From Azospirillum sp. TSA2s (GTDB lineage: Bacteria; Pseudomonadota; Alphaproteobacteria; Azospirillales; Azospirillaceae), in assembly GCF_004923315.1 (NCBI RefSeq), contig NZ_CP039650.1, forward strand, positions 2,740,607-2,804,606: 64,000 nt of DNA, read 5' to 3'. This document shows positions 18,047 to 24,773 of the stretch, in pieces (the stretch's first letter is position 1; every line of letters begins with the position of its first letter). The notes beneath the pieces are model-generated. The model had not been told where the DNA came from, did not search any database, and saw nothing but the letters and a program-made list of their open reading frames with translations. A program made the translations under genes and the position numbers.

Positions 18047-18154
18047 GCCCCCCCACCTAACCTCCCCCGCTGGGCGGGGGAGGGACTGCCGCCACTCTAC
18101 CGGACAAGCGCCTGCCCCCTCCCCCGCCCCGCGGGGGAGGGCTGGGGTGGGGGC
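18047..18154. repeat. Palindromic intergenic repeat, family A, copy 2
   Basis: GCCCCCCCACCTAACC at one end and GGGGTGGGGGC at the other form inverted termini, with two internal hairpins. Opposite orientation to copy 1 at 13084-13190, with the central ACTGCCGCCACTCT and GACAAGCG segments conserved. It sits between convergent genes. Confidence 0.85.
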
Positions 18155-18177
18155 AAGTGAGAGCACTCAGCGCCCCC

Positions 18178-18495
18178 TCACCCATGCAGAACCTTCAGCC
18201 CCAAGATCCCGCCGATGATCGCCGCGATGCACAGCATCCGCAGCGCCCCGGCGGGTTCGCCGAACAGCATCATCCCCAGCACCGCGGTGCCGACCGTGCC
18301 GATTCCCGTCCACACCGCATAGGCGGTCCCCAGCGGCAGGCTCTTCAGCGCCGCCCCCAGCAGCAGGATGCTTGCCAGCATCGCCGCGGCGGTCAACACG
18401 CTCGGAACCAGACGGGTGAAGCCTTCGGTGTATTTCAGGCCGACGGCCCAGCCGATTTCGAAAAGACCGGCGAAGAACAGCGTGACCCACGCCAT
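18178..18495 (-). CDS. gdx: Guanidinium exporter of the SMR family (Gdx/SugE)
   Basis: A 105-residue, four-helix small multidrug resistance protein. The sequence FEIGWAVGLKYTEGFTRL in helix 1 (with the essential Glu), SLPLGTAYAVWTGIGTVG in helix 3 and GEPAGALRM are nearly the same as E. coli SugE, now known as the proton-coupled guanidinium exporter Gdx. It works as a homodimer in the inner membrane. ATG at 18495 has GGAGG 8 bases upstream. A longer in-frame start at 18534 would run through the riboswitch and is rejected. The upstream guanidine-II riboswitch strongly supports the substrate. Confidence 0.95.
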   Translation of the reverse strand: MAWVTLFFAGLFEIGWAVGLKYTEGFTRLVPSVLTAAAMLASILLLGAALKSLPLGTAYAVWTGIGTVGTAVLGMMLFGEPAGALRMLCIAAIIGGILGLKVLHG

Positions 18496-18575
18496 GACGG
18501 TACCTCCGTCTTGGAATGGCGGGGTCGTCCCCACCCGGATACCCTCTGCGATCGGCGGGGTCGTCCCCGCGGGCC
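18496..18575 (-). promoter_or_regulatory. Guanidine-II (mini-ykkC) riboswitch controlling gdx
   Basis: Read on the minus strand, two hairpins with identical ACGA loops lie in tandem. The distal one is GCGGGG-ACGA-CCCCGC (18555-18570); the proximal one is GGUGGGG-ACGA-CCCCGCC (18518-18535, one G-U pair). About 20 bases separate the stems. This is the guanidine-II architecture: two stems with ACGR loops. Just downstream, GACGG and CCGTC form a 5-bp hairpin whose loop region holds the GGAGG Shine-Dalgarno (18496-18510). That suggests translational control. The adjoining gene is the expected target. Confidence 0.88.
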
Positions 18576-18718
18576 AGACCGCAGATAGGACAGGCTGTCC
18601 GCGGGGTCAAGGCACGCAGCCAAGGTTGCATCGCCGTGCCGGCCCGTGCAGGATGGGGTTCCTGAATGGTTCCCCCTTCGCCGCTGGTGGCGCTGGGGGC
18701 TTTCGACGTTGGACAGCA

Positions 18719-19042
18719 ATGACCGAAAACGGCACCCCCCCGGCTTCCAAGACACAGGCTCCCGAGAAGGCCGAATCGATTGAAAACCGACGCAAGCGCC
18801 TGCGCTTCCGCTCCTGGCACCGCGGCACGCGCGAGATGGACCTGCTGATGGGCAGCTTCGCCGACGCCCATGTCGGCGACTTCGACCACGCCATGCTCGA
18901 CCGATTCGAGGCGCTGCTGGAGCTTGGCGATCCCGACCTCTATGACTGGATGTCGGGACGGGAGCCGGTGCCGGCCGAGCATGACAATGACGTGATGCGC
19001 CTGTTGACGGCATTCCGTTACACACCACGTCAAGGGTCCTGA
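18719..19042 (+). CDS. sdhE: Succinate dehydrogenase assembly factor SdhE
   Basis: A 107-residue protein. The core from about residue 22 has NRRKRLRFRSWHRGTREMDLLMG, containing the RxxxRGxxE-type flavinylation motif of SdhE/Sdh5. The C-terminal half (LELGDPDLYDWMSG) is also characteristic. It promotes FAD attachment to SdhA. The N-terminal 20 residues are low-complexity and an internal start is possible. It is followed by mfd 59 bases later, a neighbourhood common in alphaproteobacteria, where recG often precedes the pair; recG is not here. Confidence 0.92.
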   Translation: MTENGTPPASKTQAPEKAESIENRRKRLRFRSWHRGTREMDLLMGSFADAHVGDFDHAMLDRFEALLELGDPDLYDWMSGREPVPAEHDNDVMRLLTAFRYTPRQGS

Positions 19043-19101
19043 CGGAGCCGCGGCCAACAAGGCTCCCCGACAAGCACTCACCTTCTCCGAGGCATCCTCC
19101 T

Positions 19102-22100
19102 TTGGTCAGTTACGATCTCCAGCCCGGCCGCGCCGGCCGTCTCCTGATCGGTGGCGCGCCCGAGGGTCATGACGCCCGCATTCTGGCGGAGCTTGCGCAG
19201 AAGGCCGGGACCTATGGCCTGCTGCATGTGGCGCTGGACGACACGCGCTGTGCCCTGCTGGCGGAGGCGCTGGCCTTCTTCGCGCCGAAGCTGGAGGTGC
19301 TGACCTTCCCGGCCTGGGACTGCCTGCCCTATGACCGGGTGTCGCCGAACGGCGGCATCGTCGCCCGGCGCATCGACACGCTGACCCGGCTGATCGCAAG
19401 GCGCGAGGCGGCGTCGAACCGCGACGGGCTGGCGCCGCTGATCGTGCTGACCACCGTCAACGCCGTGGTGCAGAAGGTGCCGCCGCGCAGTGCCTTCAAG
19501 AACGCGGTCTTCTCCGCCAAGCTGCGCGACCGCATCGACCTGGAGAAGCTGCAGCGCTACCTCGCCGGCAACGGCTACACCCGCGCCCAGACGGTGCGGG
19601 AGCCGGGCGAGTTCGCGGTGCGCGGCGGCATCGTCGACCTGTTCCCGCCGGGCACCGAGGAGCCGCTGCGCCTCGACCTGTTCGGCGACGAGCTGGAGGG
19701 GGTGCGCGCCTTCGATCCCATGACCCAGCGCACAACCGACAAGCGCGACAAAGTCGAGCTGAAGCCGATGTCGGAGGTGTTTCTGGACGAGGCCGGGATC
19801 GCCCGTTTCCGCTCAGGCTACCGCGAACTGTTCGGCGCGGTGACCGACGACGATCCGCTTTATGAGGCGATTTCCGCCGGCCGGTCCTATGGCGGGATGG
19901 AGCACTGGCTGCCGCTGTTCCATGAGAGCATGGACACGGTGCTGGATTACCTGCCGCGCGGCATCGTCAGCCTGGACCATCAGGCCAACGAGGCCCGCGA
20001 CGCCCGCATCGCCCAGGTGGTCGATTTCCACGCCTCCCGCGATTCGATGATGACCATCGAGAAGCGGGCGGGATCGCCGGTCTACAAGCCGGTGCCGGTC
20101 GCCTCGATGTTCCTCGACGCCACCGTCTGGGACGCGCTGATGGCGGAGCGCGCGGTGGCGCAGCTCCAGATCTTCTCCACGCCCCCCGGCATCAAGGGCA
20201 CGGTGGACGCCGGCGGAAAGCGCGGCCACGACTTCGCGGAGGAGCGCAACCGCCCCGACGTGAACGTCTTCGACGCGGTCAAGGACCATATCCGGGCGCT
20301 GCGCGCCGACGGGCGGCGGGTGCTGATCGCCGGCTATTCCGCCGGATCGCGCGACCGCCTGTCCAACGTGCTGGCCGACCACGGCATCCCCGGCCTGGAG
20401 CCGGCGGAAAGCATGGAGGATGTGCGCCGCTTCGACCGCGGCATCATCGGCACCATCGTGCTGGGGATGGAGCATGGCTTCACCTCCCCCGACCTCGCCG
20501 TCATCACCGAACAGGACATATTGGGCGACCGTCTGGTCCGCCCGGCCAAGAAGAAGCGCAAGGCCGCCAACTTCATCGCCGAGCATTCGGCCCTGCATGA
20601 GGGCGACATCGTCGTCCACATGGACCACGGCATCGGCCGCTACGACGGGCTGGAGACGCTGGAGGTCACCGGCGCACCGCACGACTGCCTGCGCATCATC
20701 TACGAGGGCGGCGACAAGCTGTATGTCCCCGTCGAGAACATCGAGGTGCTGTCGCGCTACGGCTCCGAGGACGCCAACGTCCAGCTCGACAAGCTGGGCG
20801 GCGCCGGCTGGCAGGGCCGCAAGGCGCGGGTCAAGAAGCGCCTGAAGGACATGGCGGAAGCCCTGCTGAAGATCGCGGCGGAGCGCATGCTGAAGAAGGC
20901 CGATCCGGTGCTGACCCCGGAGGGCGTCTATCAGGAGTTTGCCGCCCGCTTCCCCTATCCCGAGACCGACGACCAGCTGAAGGCCATCGAGGACATCTTC
21001 ACCGACCTCGGCAGCGGCCGGCCGATGGACCGTCTGGTCTGCGGCGACGTCGGATTCGGCAAGACCGAGGTGGCTCTGCGCGCCGCCTTCATGGTGGCGA
21101 TGAGCGGCAAGCAGGTCGCCGTCGTCGTGCCCACCACCCTGCTCGCCCGCCAGCATTTCCGCACCTTCTCGACCCGGTTCAACGGGCTGCCGGTGCGCGT
21201 CGTGCAGTTGTCGCGCATGGTCACCGCCCGCGAACAGACGCTGGTCAAGAAGGAACTGGCGGAGGGCACCGCCGACATCGTCGTCGGGACCCATGCCCTG
21301 CTCGCCAAGGGTCTCGACTTCAAGCGGCTCGGCATGGTCATCGTCGACGAGGAGCAGCATTTCGGGGTGAAGCAGAAGGAGCGGCTGAAGGAACTGCGCG
21401 CCGACATCCACGTGCTGACGCTGACCGCCACGCCGATCCCACGCACGCTGCAGATGGCGCTGTCCGGCGTGCGCGAACTGTCGCTGATCGCCACGCCGCC
21501 GGTCGACCGGCTGGCGGTTCGCACCTTCGTCCTGCCCTACGACCCGGTGGTGATCCGCGAGGCGATCCTGCGCGAACATTACCGCGGCGGTCAGACCTTC
21601 TATGTCTGCCCACGCATCGAGGATCTGGCGAAGGTGGCCGAGCGGGTGCGCGATCTGGTGCCGGAGGTGAAGATCGTCACCGCCCACGGCCAGATGCCGG
21701 CCAGCGAGCTGGAAGACGTGATGACCGCCTTCGACGAGGGCAAGTTCGAGGTTCTGCTCGCCACCAACATCATCGAAAGCGGCCTGGACATTCCCAACGC
21801 CAACACGCTGATCGTCCATCGCGCCGACCTGTTCGGTCTGGCGCAGCTCTACCAGATCCGCGGCCGCGTCGGCCGGTCGAAGAAGCGCGGCTATGCCTAT
21901 CTGACCTATGCCCCGAACAAGCCGCTGAACGCCACCGCCCAGCAGCGCCTGCACGTCATCGAGACGCTGGACAGCCTGGGCGCCGGCTTCCAGTTGGCGA
22001 GCCACGACATGGACATCCGCGGCGCCGGCAATCTGCTGGGCGAGGAGCAGTCGGGTCAGGTGCGCGAGGTCGGCGTCGAGCTTTACCAGCAGATGCTGGA

Positions 22101-22743
22101 GGAGGCGGTCGCCAACGCCCGCGCCGCCATGCAGGAGGGTGCCGTCGCTGCTGCGGCGGCGCAGGAGTGGGTTCCGCAGATCAACCTCGGCACGCCGGTG
22201 CTGATCCCCGAAAGCTACGTCCCCGACCTGACGGTGCGTCTGTCGCTCTACCGCCGCATCGCCGATCTGGTCGACCGGGCCGAGGTGGACGGCTTCGCCG
22301 CCGAACTGATCGATCGCTTTGGCAAGCTGCCCGAGGAGGTCGAGAACCTGCTGGACGTCGTCACCATCAAGCGCTGGTGCAAACAGGCCAACATCGACCG
22401 GGTCGATGCCGGGCCGAAGGGGCTGGTCCTGGCCTTCCACGACAATTTCTATGCCGAGCCGGCCAAGCTGCTGACCTACATCGCCCAGCATCTGACGTTG
22501 ATGAAGCTGCGGCCGGACCACAAGCTAGTCTATATCCGCGAATGGACCGACCCGCAGGCCCGCGTGCGCAGCGTGCAGAAGCTGGTGAAGGATCTGGCGG
22601 AGATGGCGTCGGGCGGCGGCGTGCCGCGTGGCGAAACCCCGCCGCCGCCTCCTCCCCCGCCGCCGCCCAAGCCGACCGGCGCCAAGATCGCTTCGCGCTT
22701 CGGCACTCCGTCGCGCTTCGGCCGCCCGACCGGACGGCGCTGA
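19102..22743 (+). CDS. mfd: Transcription-repair coupling factor
   Basis: A 1213-residue SF2 translocase that removes stalled RNA polymerase and recruits UvrA. N-terminal UvrB-homology region (about 1-350), RNA-polymerase-interacting domain around 490-560 (DIVVHMDHGIGRYDGLETL), then the helicase core with Walker A GDVGFGKT at 648-655 and DEEQ at 749-752, a second RecA lobe with TNIIESGLDIPNANT and QIRGRVGRSKK, and the D7 domain. The start is a TTG at 19102; no ATG fits better. The last 45 residues hold a run of about 11 prolines and a basic tail beyond the normal family end. The stop is followed after one base by the next start. Confidence 0.96.
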   Translation: MVSYDLQPGRAGRLLIGGAPEGHDARILAELAQKAGTYGLLHVALDDTRCALLAEALAFFAPKLEVLTFPAWDCLPYDRVSPNGGIVARRIDTLTRLIARREAASNRDGLAPLIVLTTVNAVVQKVPPRSAFKNAVFSAKLRDRIDLEKLQRYLAGNGYTRAQTVREPGEFAVRGGIVDLFPPGTEEPLRLDLFGDELEGVRAFDPMTQRTTDKRDKVELKPMSEVFLDEAGIARFRSGYRELFGAVTDDDPLYEAISAGRSYGGMEHWLPLFHESMDTVLDYLPRGIVSLDHQANEARDARIAQVVDFHASRDSMMTIEKRAGSPVYKPVPVASMFLDATVWDALMAERAVAQLQIFSTPPGIKGTVDAGGKRGHDFAEERNRPDVNVFDAVKDHIRALRADGRRVLIAGYSAGSRDRLSNVLADHGIPGLEPAESMEDVRRFDRGIIGTIVLGMEHGFTSPDLAVITEQDILGDRLVRPAKKKRKAANFIAEHSALHEGDIVVHMDHGIGRYDGLETLEVTGAPHDCLRIIYEGGDKLYVPVENIEVLSRYGSEDANVQLDKLGGAGWQGRKARVKKRLKDMAEALLKIAAERMLKKADPVLTPEGVYQEFAARFPYPETDDQLKAIEDIFTDLGSGRPMDRLVCGDVGFGKTEVALRAAFMVAMSGKQVAVVVPTTLLARQHFRTFSTRFNGLPVRVVQLSRMVTAREQTLVKKELAEGTADIVVGTHALLAKGLDFKRLGMVIVDEEQHFGVKQKERLKELRADIHVLTLTATPIPRTLQMALSGVRELSLIATPPVDRLAVRTFVLPYDPVVIREAILREHYRGGQTFYVCPRIEDLAKVAERVRDLVPEVKIVTAHGQMPASELEDVMTAFDEGKFEVLLATNIIESGLDIPNANTLIVHRADLFGLAQLYQIRGRVGRSKKRGYAYLTYAPNKPLNATAQQRLHVIETLDSLGAGFQLASHDMDIRGAGNLLGEEQSGQVREVGVELYQQMLEEAVANARAAMQEGAVAAAAAQEWVPQINLGTPVLIPESYVPDLTVRLSLYRRIADLVDRAEVDGFAAELIDRFGKLPEEVENLLDVVTIKRWCKQANIDRVDAGPKGLVLAFHDNFYAEPAKLLTYIAQHLTLMKLRPDHKLVYIREWTDPQARVRSVQKLVKDLAEMASGGGVPRGETPPPPPPPPPPKPTGAKIASRFGTPSRFGRPTGRR

Positions 22744-22744
22744 G

Positions 22745-23698
22745 ATGGATGAACTGATTCGGAACGCCTCGCTCGCCCGCCGGCTGGCGATCGGCGACCG
22801 GCGGACGGTGGGCGACGCCCCTTCTGTCGCCGACGAGGTGTCGGCCGACCGCGGCAAGCTGGCGGAACTGGTCGGCTGCCTGTTCGACCGCAACGCCAGC
22901 GTGCGCATGCGCGCCGCCGACGCGCTGGAACGGGTGTCGCGCGGCAATCCCGGCTGGCTCGACCCTTATGTCGAACATCTGCTGACCGACGCCGTCGCCA
23001 TCGAGCAGGCGGAGGTGCGCTGGCACCTTGCCCAGATCGTGCCGCGCCTGACCATGACGGAGGAGCAGCGCCACCGCGCCGCTGTCCTGCTGGCCGACTG
23101 GTTCGAGAACAGCCCCAGCCGCATCGTCCAGACCAGTGCGTTGCAGGCGGTGGTCGACCTGGCCGAGTCGGACGCCGGCCTGCGCGCCACCTCGGCGGAG
23201 ATGCTGGGCCGCGCCATGCGCTCCGGCGTGCCGTCGCTGGCCGCCCGCGCGCGGCGCATCCTGAAGCCCTTCGAGGTGGACGAGGCGACGCTGACCGCCG
23301 CCTTGGTGCGCGAGCAGACCGGCTTGACCCTGACGATCCTGCCCGACCGTCTGGCGGTGGCGCAGCTTCCGCCCGGCAGCGGCCTGCCGGACTGGCTCGA
23401 CTGGACCGACCCGCTGGTCGGCGCCACCCGGACGGGCGAGGAACTGTCGATCCTCTGCCGCGAGGATCGGGTGCCCGAGGGCGTCAAGGCCGAACGCGGC
23501 TGGCGCGCCTTCCGGGTGGAGGGGGTGGTGGATTTCACCCTGTTCGGCATTCTGGCCCGCATCGCCGTGCCGCTGGCCCAGGCGCACCTGCCGATCTTCG
23601 CGATTTCCACCTACAACACCGATTATGTGCTGGTCCGCGCCGACGACCTCGACAAGGCGGCGGACGTGCTGGCGCTGAGTTGCACGGTGAAGCGGTAG
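22745..23698 (+). CDS. HEAT-repeat and ACT-domain fusion protein
   Basis: A 317-residue protein in two parts. Residues about 1-180 are helical repeats of HEAT type (for example NASVRMRAADALERVSR and SPSRIVQTSALQAVVDLAES). Residues about 190-317 form an ACT domain of the CASTOR-like stand-alone kind, with the motif FRVEGVVDFTLFGILARIAVPLAQAHLPIFAISTYNTDYVLV. Such ACT proteins are usually about 130 residues alone. The start lies 1 base after the mfd stop, so co-expression is expected. Neither ligand nor partner is known; it may be an amino-acid sensor attached to a protein-binding scaffold. Confidence 0.8.
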   Translation: MDELIRNASLARRLAIGDRRTVGDAPSVADEVSADRGKLAELVGCLFDRNASVRMRAADALERVSRGNPGWLDPYVEHLLTDAVAIEQAEVRWHLAQIVPRLTMTEEQRHRAAVLLADWFENSPSRIVQTSALQAVVDLAESDAGLRATSAEMLGRAMRSGVPSLAARARRILKPFEVDEATLTAALVREQTGLTLTILPDRLAVAQLPPGSGLPDWLDWTDPLVGATRTGEELSILCREDRVPEGVKAERGWRAFRVEGVVDFTLFGILARIAVPLAQAHLPIFAISTYNTDYVLVRADDLDKAADVLALSCTVKR

Positions 23699-23718
23699 GA
23701 CGCTCGCCGACGCCACTT

Positions 23719-23840
23719 GCCCCCACCCCATCCCTCCCCCGCTAACGCGGGAGAGGGGGCATGACGCTTGTCAGAGTAACTGAAATGCAGAGCAGCGGAG
23801 TTCCCTCTCCCTCGAAGAGGGGGAGGGTTAGGGAGGGGGC
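23719..23840. repeat. Palindromic intergenic repeat, family B, copy 1
   Basis: A 122-bp element with about 22-bp inverted termini (starting GCCCCCACCCCATCCCTCC, ending GGAGGGTTAGGGAGGGGGC). Two internal hairpins flank a central segment containing GACGCTTG and CGGAGTTCCCTCTCCC. It matches copy 2 at 28083-28205 in the same orientation. The termini resemble family A, the centre does not. Confidence 0.85.
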
Positions 23841-23852
23841 AAAACTTTTCCT

Positions 23853-24050
23853 TTAAGTCCCGCCGCCCTCACGCTGGCTCCGCTCGATGATCTCCTCCCG
23901 CTCTCCCATCTCCTCCCACTTCTGCTGAACGGGCTTGTCGGGATCGCCCGACGCCTTGCCGGTCTTGTCGACCAGCTTGTCCTCGATTCGCTGAGCGGCG
24001 TCCGACGGCGCGTCGGAGGTCACGGATTTGGAGCGGTCCTGGTCGGCCAT
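23853..24050 (-). CDS. Small hydrophilic protein of unknown function
   Basis: A 65-residue, highly charged, probably disordered protein starting MADQDRSKSVTSDAPSD and containing KPVQQKWEEMGEREEIIERS. GGGAG lies 10 bases before the ATG at 24050. It shares no recognised domain. Composition is similar to small stress-related alphaproteobacterial proteins, but that is only an impression. The stop lies 13 bases from the family B repeat. Confidence 0.55.
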   Translation of the reverse strand: MADQDRSKSVTSDAPSDAAQRIEDKLVDKTGKASGDPDKPVQQKWEEMGEREEIIERSQREGGGT

Positions 24051-24107
24051 GATGGCGGTCTCCCGAAAAGATGGTTGACCACCAAAACACTCACGGCCCG
24101 ACAAAGT

Positions 24108-24518
24108 TCACGGCGTCGATCGGAACGCCTCGGCCAGTCGGTCCACCAGGGCATCGGCCTCCGCCGCCTCATACGGTTCGGCATGGCCGGACCCCCACAC
24201 CGGACCCGGCCACGCCGGATCGCCGCGCTTCCGGCCGATCACATGGACGTGCAACTGCGGCACCATGTTGCCCAGCGCCCCGACATTCATCTTGTCGGGC
24301 GCGAACAGCCGCTCCACCACGCGGGACGCCTGCGCGATCTCGCGCATCAGCGCCGCCTGATCGACTTCCTCCAGCCGGTGGATCTCCACGGCCCCCTCGC
24401 GCATCGGCACCAGAATCAGCCAGGGCCACAGCCGGTTGTTCATCAGCAGCACCCGGCAAAGCCCCCGATCGGTCACGTGACGGGTGTCGGCCCGTAGCCG
24501 TTCGTTAAGGGAAAACAT
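24108..24518 (-). CDS. HIT-family nucleotide hydrolase or transferase
   Basis: A 136-residue protein of normal HIT length. The C-terminal signature reads MVPQLHVHVIGRKRGD: the usual HxHxH triad is here Q-L-H-V-H, so the first His is replaced by Gln. The last two His, including the catalytic one, remain. The N-terminal LLMNNRLWPWLILVPMRE and EEVDQAALMREI also fit the family. HIT proteins act on nucleotide phosphoramidates or dinucleotides in the cytoplasm. The substrate cannot be told from sequence. Confidence 0.87.
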   Translation of the reverse strand: MFSLNERLRADTRHVTDRGLCRVLLMNNRLWPWLILVPMREGAVEIHRLEEVDQAALMREIAQASRVVERLFAPDKMNVGALGNMVPQLHVHVIGRKRGDPAWPGPVWGSGHAEPYEAAEADALVDRLAEAFRSTP

Positions 24519-24773
24519 GCTTCACTCCATTCATGGCCTGCGCCGGGCGCCACCGGGGAATAATCCGGAGGCTGCCCTGTTATAGCCGGCAGTGGCGGGG
24601 CAACCGCGAAGCTTGTATAGATTGCCGTGCGCGCCGGCCATACGGCGCTGCGGCATTCGTTGGACGATTGTAGAGTTCGGTCCGAGGACATGGTCGGGGC
24701 GGCAACGGTCCCCTTGCGCCATATCCACGGGCCGTATCCATGTTTTCTGGTGCGGCGAGCGAGAACGACCCAC

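Noticed and set aside
19813..22521. Roughly 900-codon minus-strand open frame opposite mfd
   Set aside because: Composition is dominated by His, Asp, Gln, Gly and Arg and it overlaps an unmistakable mfd.
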